A stretch of DNA of 29,304 nucleotides, taken from contig JAISDM010000013.1 in the NCBI GenBank assembly GCA_031264885.1, positions 1-29,304 of the forward strand, given 5' to 3'. A program made the position numbers and the translations under genes. Below, piece by piece: positions 18,157 through 26,151 of this stretch. Origin of the DNA: Peptococcaceae bacterium. GTDB lineage: Bacteria; Bacillota; Peptococcia; DRI-13; UBA5745. A model generated the notes under the pieces. That model worked only from the letters and a program-made list of their open reading frames with translations, had not been told where the DNA came from and made no database searches. Numbering within the stretch: the first letter of the stretch is position 1; every line of letters starts with the position of its first letter.

Positions 18157-18849
18157 TTAAAGGGATGGGCCGGCGCCTGGGCCTGGGGAGGTGTTTCGGA
18201 TGATTCTGGCGATTCGCCCGTGCTCCAGGACGACGGTTCTCTGCGCCTGTTCCGCTACCTCGGGATCGTGTGTGACCACGATGATGGTGCTGCCGTCCTG
18301 ATGCAGCTTCCTGAGAATTTCAAGGACGATCCCTTCGTTGGCTTCGTCCAGGTTCCCGGTCGGTTCGTCCGCCAGTATCAGCATGGGATAGTTGATCAGC
18401 GCCCGGGCGATGCAAACCCTTTGCTGCTCGCCTCCCGACAGCTGGCTGGGGAAGTGCTTCGCGCGGTCTTTCAGCCCCACCCGGGCAAGCGCCTCCAGGG
18501 CCTCCCCCTCGTCCGGCATACTGTGATAATATTGGGCCGCCATGACGTTTTCCAGCGCGGTCAGATAGCTGATCAAGTGAAACTGCTGAAAAATCAGGCC
18601 GATTTTATCCCTGCGGATGGCTGTCAGATTCTTCGCGCTTTCCTTGGAGATATTGACGCCGTCCAAAATCACCGCGCCCTGGGAGGGTTTGTCCATACAG
18701 CCAACGATGTTCATCAGGGTGGTTTTGCCGGAGCCGGAGGGTCCCATGATGGCGAGCCATTCGCCCTGATCCACCGTGAGGCCGATGTTCCGCAGCGCGT
18801 TGACGCTTCCGTAGATTTTGGATATGTCGATAAGCTCTAACATGCCCAT
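18157..18849 (-). CDS. ABC transporter ATPase, MacB/LolD type
   Basis: This is the cytoplasmic ATPase that powers the two adjacent FtsX-like permeases. It has 230 residues. Walker A GPSGSGKTT is at 36-44, the signature LSGGEQQR at 137-144, Walker B LILADEP at 157-163 and the switch His at 194. The N-terminal sequence and length fit the MacB/LolD group of mechanotransmission ABC ATPases. The start at ATG 18849 follows GGAGG by 8 nt. In related Fet/P19 clusters the equivalent gene (Cj1663 in Campylobacter jejuni) accompanies ferrous-iron import at low iron. Confidence 0.95.
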   Translation of the reverse strand: MGMLELIDISKIYGSVNALRNIGLTVDQGEWLAIMGPSGSGKTTLMNIVGCMDKPSQGAVILDGVNISKESAKNLTAIRRDKIGLIFQQFHLISYLTALENVMAAQYYHSMPDEGEALEALARVGLKDRAKHFPSQLSGGEQQRVCIARALINYPMLILADEPTGNLDEANEGIVLEILRKLHQDGSTIIVVTHDPEVAEQAQRTVVLEHGRIARIIRNTSPGPGAGPSL

Positions 18850-18861
18850 GATTTTTTCCTC

Positions 18862-19998
18862 CTATTCTCCGCGCAAAACAATCGCCGGGTCAACGTTGGC
18901 GGCGTTCCTGACAGGCAGCAGGCAGGCGAGCCCCGTGACGGCCACGGAGGCGGCCAGCGTGGCCGGTATCAGAAACGGCTGAAAGGTGATGGGGCGGTTG
19001 AACACATTCATACTCACGGTTTGGGCAAACACGAAGCCCAGGGCCACCCCCAGCAGACCGCCCAGCCCGCCCAAGATCAGCCCCTCGCCCAGGAATTCGC
19101 GGACGATGGCGCTGTTGGCGGCGCCCAGGGCTTTTTTCAGTCCGATTTCCTTCCTGCGTTCCGCCACCACCGCCATCATGGTGGTGGCCACGCAGATCAT
19201 GGTCAAAAGCAGCACCACCACCGTCACCAAGTACACCAGGGATTGCAGTTTTGCCAGCACCGTGCCTTCGGATTGGGTCACGCGCTTAACAAGGCGCGGC
19301 GTTATGTCCGGCACATGGCTGGTGATCTCGGCGGCGATTTGATTCAGCGAGGCTTCGGAGGCCGAGACGCTGCATTCCACGATGTCGATCCGCCCGGAAT
19401 CGCCGGCCATTTCGCCGAGATCCGCCAGAGACATGAATATGAAGGCTTCTTCCGTGCCCCCCGTCTGGAGAACGCCGGATACAGAGAAGTCGCGGCTGAA
19501 TCCGGCGCCGTCCGCGTCCGTCCCGGTTAAAGCAAATGTGCTGCCGGGCAGTAAGCGGATGGTATCCGCCACCTCCTGCCCGATCAGCGCTTCGCCGGCG
19601 CCCGCCGGCCACCGGCCGTTGACCAGCCAATAGGGACTCGTTTTTTTCGCTTCCTCCAGATCTGTCCCCGCCGCCATAAAGGGCTGCTCATTGATTTTGA
19701 CGGCCTCGTACCTGTAAGGGGCGATTCCGACGACGCTCGCCGGCGGAAAATACGGCTTCGCGCTTTCCACGCCGGCGGCGGAGAGCGTGGATTCGCCGCC
19801 GGAGGAGACGAGGATCAGGTTGGCGCCGTAAGAGCGGAATTCCTGTCCCATTTGGCGGGGAATATCATAATAAATGGTAATGAGGCCGGAGAGCACCGTC
19901 GCCCCGATCGCCACCGCCAGAAGCGCCACAAACATCCTCGAACGCCGGCGGATCAGGGAATTGACGGTCATCTTGACATAGAACGATTGCTTTTTCAT
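18862..19998 (-). CDS. FtsX/MacB-like ABC permease (second of two)
   Basis: The 378-residue protein has the MacB layout. One N-terminal membrane helix (about 22-45) is followed by a large extracytoplasmic domain (about 50-245). Three C-terminal helices carry the cytoplasmic motif RRKEIGLKKALGAANSAI before the second membrane helix. It is preceded by the first permease with only 3 nt between and is followed closely by the ATPase. Its partner role is in a heteromeric transporter or force transmitter rather than a classic channel. It corresponds to Cj1662 in the Campylobacter P19 cluster by position. Confidence 0.92.
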   Translation of the reverse strand: MKKQSFYVKMTVNSLIRRRSRMFVALLAVAIGATVLSGLITIYYDIPRQMGQEFRSYGANLILVSSGGESTLSAAGVESAKPYFPPASVVGIAPYRYEAVKINEQPFMAAGTDLEEAKKTSPYWLVNGRWPAGAGEALIGQEVADTIRLLPGSTFALTGTDADGAGFSRDFSVSGVLQTGGTEEAFIFMSLADLGEMAGDSGRIDIVECSVSASEASLNQIAAEITSHVPDITPRLVKRVTQSEGTVLAKLQSLVYLVTVVVLLLTMICVATTMMAVVAERRKEIGLKKALGAANSAIVREFLGEGLILGGLGGLLGVALGFVFAQTVSMNVFNRPITFQPFLIPATLAASVAVTGLACLLPVRNAANVDPAIVLRGE

Positions 19999-20001
19999 GT
20001 T

Positions 20002-21285
20002 TCACCTGCCATGCAATACTTCGGCGGGACGCAGCGAAAGGATATAGCGGATGGATGGAACGCTGCCCGCCAATGTGACGGCAAAAACCAAAACGGCCAC
20101 AATCGGGATTACCATCGGCTTGATGTCCACGGCCGAGCCAAATACGGAGTGGCCGATGATCTGCGCGAAGCCCAGGCCGGCAAAATAGCCCGCCACGCCT
20201 CCCGTGATCCCTGTGCAGAGTATTTCGGTCAAAATAAGCCACGAAACCGGCGCGTTGTTGGCCCCCACCGCTTTCAAAAGCCCGATTTCCTTGCTGCGTT
20301 CCATCACGCTGGCCGTGACCAAGTTGGATATGCCCAGCGCCGATCCGACCAGGCATAAGACCGTGATGAGCAGCATGAGCAATTGGGTTTTTTCGAGAAT
20401 GGCGCCTTCCGATTCGGCCACCTGCCGGATGGGTTTGGACACGGAGTCGGTGACGACCTCGTCGATTTGATAGCAGATCGCGCTGACATAAGCGGTGCAG
20501 TACCAGGTTTCCCACTCCTTGATCGACAGGCTCTTGGGGTTCTGGGCCGCCCGTCTGGAGAGCTCGTTGTCCGGGGTGGTCAGGGCGCTGACCTCGACGC
20601 GGCTCACGAATCCTTCCCGGTCCGTCAGTTCTTGAACCACAGGCAAGGGGACGAAGATTTGTTCATCCTCATCGCTCCCCGCGTGAAAAATGCCTTTTAC
20701 TTCCAGCGAGACGCTTTGGCTCCCCGAGGTTATACGGATGGAATCCCCGGTTTGTATGCCGCCGCGGCCGGCGAGGAGGCTTCCCACCATGGCGCCGTCC
20801 GTGTCCTGATCGGTGAGCCACTGCCCGGAAACGTCCCACCAGTTCTTCATGTTGACCATGCCGGTATCGAGACTTTCGCCGGTGGGCAGTTCCAGATGGT
20901 GAGAGAACCATGTGCCCGCCAGTTTGATCTCATCTTCGAGAGCGTTCACCCGGACTCTTGTCTCCAGGTATGGGGCGAAATCCACGATGTTGAAAGCCCA
21001 GAAAATGGTCTTGATGCCGCCCAGCTCCGACTCCTTTAAATATTTGTCCGAGACGCCGCCGCCTTCCCGGACGCCGTATAAATCGTCCAAAAGGGAAGCG
21101 CCCTTCGGCATCACATTGATGTTCGCGCCGTAAGCCTTGAGCTCCTGATTGACTTTATCCCCCACGTCCAGCATCACATTGAGCATGGCCGTCGAGAGTG
21201 AGGCGCCCAGGGCGACGGTGAACGCGATCATCGCCATCTTGCCTTTTTGCCGGAAAAGCGCGCCCTTAACCATTCGCCAAAACAT
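20002..21285 (-). CDS. FtsX/MacB-like ABC permease (first of two)
   Basis: This is a MacB-type permease of about 427 residues. It has an N-terminal membrane helix, a long extracytoplasmic domain (about 45-285), and three C-terminal helices with the conserved MERSKEIGLLKAVGANNAPV segment. Its closest relation in the window is the next gene, with which it should form a heterodimer. I prefer ATG 21285, because GGGAGG then lies 7 nt upstream. ATG 21291 is almost on top of that site. By position it corresponds to Cj1661. Confidence 0.92.
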   Translation of the reverse strand: MFWRMVKGALFRQKGKMAMIAFTVALGASLSTAMLNVMLDVGDKVNQELKAYGANINVMPKGASLLDDLYGVREGGGVSDKYLKESELGGIKTIFWAFNIVDFAPYLETRVRVNALEDEIKLAGTWFSHHLELPTGESLDTGMVNMKNWWDVSGQWLTDQDTDGAMVGSLLAGRGGIQTGDSIRITSGSQSVSLEVKGIFHAGSDEDEQIFVPLPVVQELTDREGFVSRVEVSALTTPDNELSRRAAQNPKSLSIKEWETWYCTAYVSAICYQIDEVVTDSVSKPIRQVAESEGAILEKTQLLMLLITVLCLVGSALGISNLVTASVMERSKEIGLLKAVGANNAPVSWLILTEILCTGITGGVAGYFAGLGFAQIIGHSVFGSAVDIKPMVIPIVAVLVFAVTLAGSVPSIRYILSLRPAEVLHGR

Positions 21286-21310
21286 TTCCATGCCTCCCTA
21301 TGGGCGTTTT

Positions 21311-22621
21311 TTACTTGAACCGCCCTTTTTCATCTTCCAAATGTCCGGTTTGTATGACCATGGCGCCGCTTTCCAGGGTGTACGCCAGAGGCACGGGATT
21401 GCAGCCGCCCTTGAATCCGATGGTGGATTTGTTCATCACCACGTCGCAGAGTTTGCAGACGACCTCGTCCTTCCGCTCATAATAGCCGGTGGGGCCGCAG
21501 ATGTCGCAGGCGTCCAGCCCGACGCCGTAAGTGGTTTCATTCTTCTTGATGACGATAAAACGCACCTCCGTTCCGTCTGAAGCCGTATATATGAAGCGGT
21601 GCAGATGCCCGTCGCTGATGTTCCCCGCGGGGATGACGACGGTGTCCCCCAAGATGTCCATGGGCTCCGCGGGAGACAGGACGACGTCACGCCGGTCGTA
21701 AGCCTTGAGAACGGTCAGGCAGAAGACGGCCGTCAGATAACCCAGTATGATCAGGGCGCTCCAGCGTCTTTTCCGGCGGGCGGCCGCTTTGATCTTCCGA
21801 CGCTCCGCCGGATTGGAACCGGGTTCTTTCCGGGCAAAACTCCCTGTCCAGGCGGCCAGAGGAAAAATCAAGGCGGCCGCCATAAGGGCGTACAAAAAAA
21901 AGTCGTTGTAGTTGATGATGTTTTTTAGAATATTGAACAAAAACCTCGATGTGGGAATCATGCGCCGCGCGTACAGAAACTGGATGATCACGGCGATTTG
22001 GCGGATGCCGTTGACGCCGAGCCCGACGACTAGCGCCGGCTTGCGCAATCTGTCCGGCAGATCCGTTCCCGCTTTGAACAGCGCGAGGCCGGTGAGGCAA
22101 ACCAGGAGCAGGCCCGCCGAATATCCGATGAGCCGGAACAGGAAATCCGTGCTGAACAGGCTCTCGTCTCTCAGCACGAACTCCGTGGGGTACAGAAAGA
22201 TGTCCGGCAGCGCGTAAAAAACCAGGGAAGCGCACAGCACCGCCGCGGAGACGCGGTAAAAGACGCCGCCGGGTTCAGCGAAGAATCCGCGGCGGCCCGC
22301 GTCTGTGTCTGTGTCTGCGTCCGTGTCCGCCGGCTGTACGGCGGTTCCGGACCGCCATAAAAAAACGATAAACGCGGCGCAGGAAACGATGGACACGGAC
22401 AGGATGCCGGTATTCCAATATTCCCTGTTGATCCATACGGTGGTATGCTTCAGGAAAGCCAGCAGCAGCGCGAGAATGGCGCCGGCGACGGCGCCGGACT
22501 CCGCCGAAATCCGTTTGTGCCATGCGGAACCGCCATTCTTATGTACCAGCGCAAAAATCGCCGCCAGAAGGATCGCTGTGGCAAGCGAGTTTTGGACGAC
22601 TTGTATGAGATATTTCAACAT
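21311..22621 (-). CDS. DUF2318 Fe-S-type polytopic membrane protein
   Basis: The 436-residue protein has about eight to ten membrane helices and a C-terminal extracytoplasmic DUF2318 domain. The cysteines C372, C375, C389, C392 and C407 (CDIC, CKLC, GGC) are arranged for metal or Fe-S binding. In Campylobacter the equivalent gene is Cj1660, next to p19. The DUF2318 domain has been proposed to act in electron transfer or iron handling, but its biochemical role is not settled. It sits between the P19 gene and the permeases in one operon. The ribosome binding site is weak (AGGGGG), and a stable hairpin lies upstream. Confidence 0.88.
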   Translation of the reverse strand: MLKYLIQVVQNSLATAILLAAIFALVHKNGGSAWHKRISAESGAVAGAILALLLAFLKHTTVWINREYWNTGILSVSIVSCAAFIVFLWRSGTAVQPADTDADTDTDAGRRGFFAEPGGVFYRVSAAVLCASLVFYALPDIFLYPTEFVLRDESLFSTDFLFRLIGYSAGLLLVCLTGLALFKAGTDLPDRLRKPALVVGLGVNGIRQIAVIIQFLYARRMIPTSRFLFNILKNIINYNDFFLYALMAAALIFPLAAWTGSFARKEPGSNPAERRKIKAAARRKRRWSALIILGYLTAVFCLTVLKAYDRRDVVLSPAEPMDILGDTVVIPAGNISDGHLHRFIYTASDGTEVRFIVIKKNETTYGVGLDACDICGPTGYYERKDEVVCKLCDVVMNKSTIGFKGGCNPVPLAYTLESGAMVIQTGHLEDEKGRFK

Positions 22622-22654
22622 GACGCTGCCCCCCTGAGTAGTCTCCTATAATTG

Positions 22655-22690
22655 CCGTGAAGCGCCGGGTCGGCACGCGGCGCTTCACGG
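22655..22690 (-). other. Strong intercistronic hairpin after the P19 gene
   Basis: CCGTGAAGCGCCG (22655-22667) pairs perfectly with its complement at 22678-22690 around a 10-nt loop. There is no T-run in the direction of transcription. It may protect the upstream mRNA from decay or partially stop transcription, allowing more P19 and permease than downstream products. Confidence 0.65.
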
Positions 22691-22720
22691 TGTTTCCGTT
22701 TATATGGCTTGTACGGGTTC

Positions 22721-23308
22721 TTACCAGGTTCTCGGAACGAAGTCGAAGTCCCATTCCGCAACGAGAGGTTCGTTCCAGAAACGGCCTTCCACGCCGGTTT
22801 CCTGATCCACATGCAGTAAGTAGCCCTGGGCTTCCGGATTATCGATGATGAAACGCACCTTGTATGTTCCGGCGGCGGGGAATTTGACGTTGGCGCCGTA
22901 GTGCGGGCCGTCGCTGGCGTTCATCGGCATAAAGTTGCCTTCGGTGACGCTCCCGTCCTCGGCTTCCAGTTCGTATTTAACCGTCAGGTTCGGGACGAAA
23001 TCGCCGATGCCGTAGCCGAGATCGTTGGACAGCGCGGAGATATCCGCTTCCAGGTGCATATCGGATTGAGACGCGGGCAGACTGTTGCCGGCAGGTTCCA
23101 TATCCACCGGCTGGAAGTAGACGCCGGCCACGTTCAGCGGCCCAAGCTCAAGGTCGTCGCCCAAGGGAAATTCCTCAAAGCCGGCCGCTTCGCCGGGCGC
23201 GGCCGCTCCGCCGGATGTGCTTGGCGCGCTTGAGGAAGAGCAGGCGGCCAGCATAGAGACAGCCAGCACCGCCACAAGAAGAAACAGGGATAATTTTTTC
23301 GCGTTCAT
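22721..23308 (-). CDS. P19/Tp34-family iron-binding lipoprotein
   Basis: This surface-anchored metal-binding protein delivers iron to the FTR1 permease. It has 195 residues: a signal peptide with lipobox LAAC (Cys23), a Ser/Gly linker, and an Ig-like domain of the P19/FetP/Tp34 family. The metal ligands can be placed by analogy to Campylobacter P19: H85 and E87 (HLE), M129 and H136. The M129-H136 spacing of 7 matches P19. AGGAGG lies 8 nt ahead of ATG 23308. It directly follows FTR1 and precedes DUF2318, the order seen in known P19 operons. Confidence 0.93.
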   Translation of the reverse strand: MNAKKLSLFLLVAVLAVSMLAACSSSSAPSTSGGAAAPGEAAGFEEFPLGDDLELGPLNVAGVYFQPVDMEPAGNSLPASQSDMHLEADISALSNDLGYGIGDFVPNLTVKYELEAEDGSVTEGNFMPMNASDGPHYGANVKFPAAGTYKVRFIIDNPEAQGYLLHVDQETGVEGRFWNEPLVAEWDFDFVPRTW

Positions 23309-23398
23309 AAATACAACCTCCTAAAGAAAATGATTTTTGTGTTCTTTCCAACCGGTATTTTGTGTTTTTGCTTCGCCTCCTTTTACGCCTTCCGTCGG

Positions 23399-24583
23399 TT
23401 AAGCCCTGCTTTTGGCCCTGCCCCATTTTCTGATTTGAAGAATGAAAGTAGTAACCGTTACAGCCAGCAAAAGCATCTGCGGGATGAGGGTTTCCAAAGT
23501 AGGATAGATGCCCAGCAGATCAACGGAAGTAATCCCCTGCACAGGCGTCACGCTTATGGCGTTGCCTTCCTGAAGTTCCTTGACGCCTGATCCCACGAAG
23601 GAGATCGCCATGACGGACAGCAGTATGCTTGTACCCAGAAAGAAGGGTTTCAGGGGCAGTCTTATGCTCAAAACACGGATGAGTATGTAGATCACCACAA
23701 GGGCGGCGCATCCGATGCCGAGGCCGATCCAAATCATATTGACATATGTCTCTGTGTCCGCGAGCAGCGCCTGATAAAACAGAATCACCTCCGCGCCCTC
23801 GCGGAAAACCGCGAGAAACGCCGCGAACGCCAGGGAAAACACGCTGCCTTTGGCGATGGAGCTTTGGACCCGGCCCTCGATATAGCCGCTCCAGGCGTCC
23901 GCTTCCGCTTTCGACACCATCCAATTGCTGACATAGAACAGCACCGCCACCGCGATGAGCATGGTCACGCCTTCGATGATTTCCTGGTTGGCGCCGCTGA
24001 TGGCGGACAGGTTGTTGAGGATGAAGGCCATCAGAACACTGGCGCCCAGCGCGATGAGAGAACCCCAATAGACCGGATTCGTTTTTTCTTTATTCCCGCT
24101 TTTGACCAAGTAGGCGATGATGGCGCCTACGATGATGATCGCCTCAAAGCCTTCCCGGGTGATGATCAGCAGCGAGGCGATAAAAACAGCCGCCGCGCTC
24201 TCTTCTTTCCCGTCCAGCCGGTTCGCGTCCTCGCGCAGATACTGCACAAGCAGGTCCAGGGCGGCCCGGATCTCACTGTCCGTCTCCCCGGCGGTCATGG
24301 CCTTCTTGATGAAGCTGAACTGATATTCCACCTGCGCCGCGCGGTCGCCGGAAACATAAGCCATGACGGTTCTTTCGAAGCCCAGTTTCTCGTAATAACT
24401 GAAATACGCCACGTCAACCTGGGCTTTGGCCGCGTCCGTGTCCCCTGAGACGTAAATGTCATAAGCCTCGTCACAGACGGCTTGCATCTCATCCACAACC
24501 GCGTTCCATGAGTTGTAAGTCGCGAACACAGCGGGGGCGAACATACAGAAAATGAGTGTCGTCAAAGCAATGATTTTTTTCAT
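23399..24583 (-). CDS. FTR1-family iron permease (EfeU/FetM-like)
   Basis: This is the membrane permease for iron and the first gene of the operon. The 394-residue protein has a signal peptide and an extracytoplasmic helical N-terminal domain (about 20-125). Seven membrane helices follow, holding the two REXXE iron motifs: REGFE at 143-147 and REGAE at 261-265. ATG 24583 is preferred, since AAGGAGG lies 5 nt upstream. GTG 24589 overlaps that site. The presence of the N-terminal domain and the P19 neighbour fit the FetM group better than classical EfeU. Confidence 0.94.
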   Translation of the reverse strand: MKKIIALTTLIFCMFAPAVFATYNSWNAVVDEMQAVCDEAYDIYVSGDTDAAKAQVDVAYFSYYEKLGFERTVMAYVSGDRAAQVEYQFSFIKKAMTAGETDSEIRAALDLLVQYLREDANRLDGKEESAAAVFIASLLIITREGFEAIIIVGAIIAYLVKSGNKEKTNPVYWGSLIALGASVLMAFILNNLSAISGANQEIIEGVTMLIAVAVLFYVSNWMVSKAEADAWSGYIEGRVQSSIAKGSVFSLAFAAFLAVFREGAEVILFYQALLADTETYVNMIWIGLGIGCAALVVIYILIRVLSIRLPLKPFFLGTSILLSVMAISFVGSGVKELQEGNAISVTPVQGITSVDLLGIYPTLETLIPQMLLLAVTVTTFILQIRKWGRAKSRA

Positions 24584-24596
24584 AAGCACCTCCTTG

Positions 24597-24655
24597 TTAG
24601 CAAAAACTAATAGCCTGCGTAAAAAAATACGCGCGCCGAGTTTAGTTGCTGCTAA
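24597..24655 (-). promoter_or_regulatory. Two TTAG-N6-CTAA operator-like sites in the iron operon leader
   Basis: The sites are at 24597-24610 and 24642-24655 and share TTAG...CTAA arms. The second covers the expected transcription start. DtxR/IdeR-type iron repressors use boxes rich in TTAG/CTAA arms, so metal control is plausible, but the match to any one consensus is incomplete. The two sites are also nearly complementary in the transcript (about 13 of 15 pairs). A stem between them, with a second small hairpin (GCGTA/TACGC) inside, would end one base before the ribosome binding site. An RNA-level switch is therefore an alternative. Confidence 0.55.
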
Positions 24656-24659
24656 CTCA

Positions 24660-24688
24660 ATTATACGTCATCCAAACGCGGGTGTCAA
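24660..24688 (-). promoter_or_regulatory. Consensus promoter of the iron-uptake operon
   Basis: On the minus strand there is a -35 TTGACA (24683-24688), a 17-bp spacer and a -10 TATAAT (24660-24665), both perfect. The start would be near 24653, inside the upstream operator-like site. Confidence 0.88.
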
Positions 24689-24707
24689 GATGTTTTTATC
24701 CGGATTT

Positions 24708-24787
24708 CCGGGCGGCAGGATGCGGTAGAATGCCGCCCCTACAGTACCGTGAACGACGCGTCCGTAGGGGCGGCATCCTGCCGCCCG
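24708..24787. repeat. MITE-like palindromic element, core copy with small insertion (F)
   Basis: The left arm (24708-24742) contains an 11-12-bp internal addition. The right arm is 24764-24787. It lies between two divergent promoters (iron operon and peptidase), and its right flank appears to hold the -35 of the peptidase promoter. Confidence 0.75.
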
Positions 24788-24794
24788 TCTCTGA

Positions 24795-24823
24795 TGGACA
24801 GGAATCTTTAAACGTAGTATAAT
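24795..24823 (+). promoter_or_regulatory. Promoter of the peptidase-TraX genes
   Basis: -35 TGGACA (24795-24800, 5 of 6), a 17-bp spacer and -10 TATAAT (24818-24823). In copies A and B of the repeat the same flank position reads TTGACA, so this -35 may derive from the mobile element. Confidence 0.75.
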
Positions 24824-24856
24824 AAGACAAATTCCAGCTGGAGGTTCATTTCACCG

Positions 24857-25477
24857 ATGAAAAAAACTTTGACTCACACAGAAGCGATTGAGGTTATATC
24901 CCCGGATGGCAGCGTGAATATCGGGGGTTCCCAGGAATGGTACCGGACGGTGCGGCAGCAGCGGTCGGGCTGCGGGCCCACCGCGGCGTCCGGCGTCATG
25001 TGGTATTTGTCCAAAACCCGCCCGCGTCTGGCGGCCTTGTGCGCCGCGGCGGACAACGCTCAGTCCAGTTTCCTGACCCTGATGGAAACGATGTTTGGAT
25101 ATGTGACGCCGGGAAGGGGCGGCGTGAATACCACGGCCATTTTTACCCATGGCGCCGAACGGTACGGGGCGGATCTGGGGGTACCCCTGCAAACCCATAC
25201 TCAGGAAATTTCAACTTTTCGGAAATTGCGTCCCACCCTTGAGGCGCTCAGGGAATTCCTTTTGAACGCCATCGAATCCGACTTGCCGGTGGCTTTTCTC
25301 AATTTATCCAGCGGTTCCCTGAAAAATCTGGACAATTGGCATTGGGTGCTGATTATTGGATTGGATCCGGATTCTATGATGGCGACCATATGCGATCAAG
25401 GGAAATTCTGGGATATTGACATTGGCAAATGGCTGCGGACCAGTTTCCTGGGGGGAGGCATGGTGGTGGTCAACTGA
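24857..25477 (+). CDS. C39-like cysteine peptidase-family protein
   Basis: This is a 206-residue soluble protein with a papain-like (C39-like) layout. The likely nucleophile is C39 in the block QQRSGCGPTAASGVMWYL. The His is H162 in DNWHWVLIIG, and the acidic partner is D180 in CDQGKFWD. No signal peptide is visible and there is no transporter domain, so it acts in the cytoplasm unless exported by an unknown route. GGAGG lies about 11 nt before ATG 24857. It shares a promoter with the following TraX-like gene. Its substrate is unknown. Confidence 0.75.
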   Translation: MKKTLTHTEAIEVISPDGSVNIGGSQEWYRTVRQQRSGCGPTAASGVMWYLSKTRPRLAALCAAADNAQSSFLTLMETMFGYVTPGRGGVNTTAIFTHGAERYGADLGVPLQTHTQEISTFRKLRPTLEALREFLLNAIESDLPVAFLNLSSGSLKNLDNWHWVLIIGLDPDSMMATICDQGKFWDIDIGKWLRTSFLGGGMVVVN

Positions 25478-26142
25478 CAAAGCGGCAAAGCAATTATATC
25501 AAGCTCGTTGCGATTGCGGCCATGTTCGTGGATCACGCGGGTTTGCTTCTGTTCCCGGGGACCGTTTTTTTCCGGATCGCCGGCAGGATTTCTTTCCCGT
25601 TATTTGCGTATCAAATCGGGGTTTCATATGAACATACGCGGAGTTTCAAAAAATACATTTTGAAGCTCCTTCTATGCGCTTTGATTTTTCAGGGCTTTTA
25701 CTTCGCGGCGCAATGGGTGGACGCGTCAGTGGATCCCGGTTATCTCAACATATTTTTCACTTTAGCGCTGGGGCTTTTTTTGATCTGGCTGGCGGACCGC
25801 CGGCGTTACCTGTTGGCGGCGGGATCGCTCGCGCTGCCTGTTTTGGCGTCCGGGGCGGGACTGACTGTGGATTATGGCGTCTATGGGGCGGCAATGATTT
25901 TATTTCTGTACCTGTTAAAGAACAAGCCTTTTTGGACGATCTTCTATTTAGGGGCCAGCACGTTTCTGTATTGCTTCTTTGCGCCTGGCGGTTCTTTTTT
26001 GCAAATGTACTGTCTTTTGGCCGCTGTGTGCTTATTCAAGCCCCTGAGTTTGCGGCGGAATATTCCGGGATGGTTTTTCTATGGGTTTTACCCGTCGCAT
26101 TTGCTGCTGCTGTATGGAATCCGGGAACTATTAACGCGTTGA
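25474..26142 (+). CDS. TraX-family membrane protein (probable CTG start)
   Basis: This is a polytopic membrane protein with about eight helices of the TraX family, which includes the F-pilin acetylase and many chromosomal proteins of unknown substrate. The family's N-terminal signature is seen as KLVAIAAMFVDHAG and FRIAGRISFPLFAYQIG, with HTRSFKKYI after it. The natural N-terminus begins just before this, at LTKRQSNYIK. CTG 25474 fits best: it overlaps the upstream stop as CTGA. ATG 25429 is in frame but lies inside the peptidase gene without a ribosome binding site. It is not part of a conjugation locus here. Confidence 0.8.
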   Translation: MTKRQSNYIKLVAIAAMFVDHAGLLLFPGTVFFRIAGRISFPLFAYQIGVSYEHTRSFKKYILKLLLCALIFQGFYFAAQWVDASVDPGYLNIFFTLALGLFLIWLADRRRYLLAAGSLALPVLASGAGLTVDYGVYGAAMILFLYLLKNKPFWTIFYLGASTFLYCFFAPGGSFLQMYCLLAAVCLFKPLSLRRNIPGWFFYGFYPSHLLLLYGIRELLTR

Positions 26143-26151
26143 GGGTGGAAT

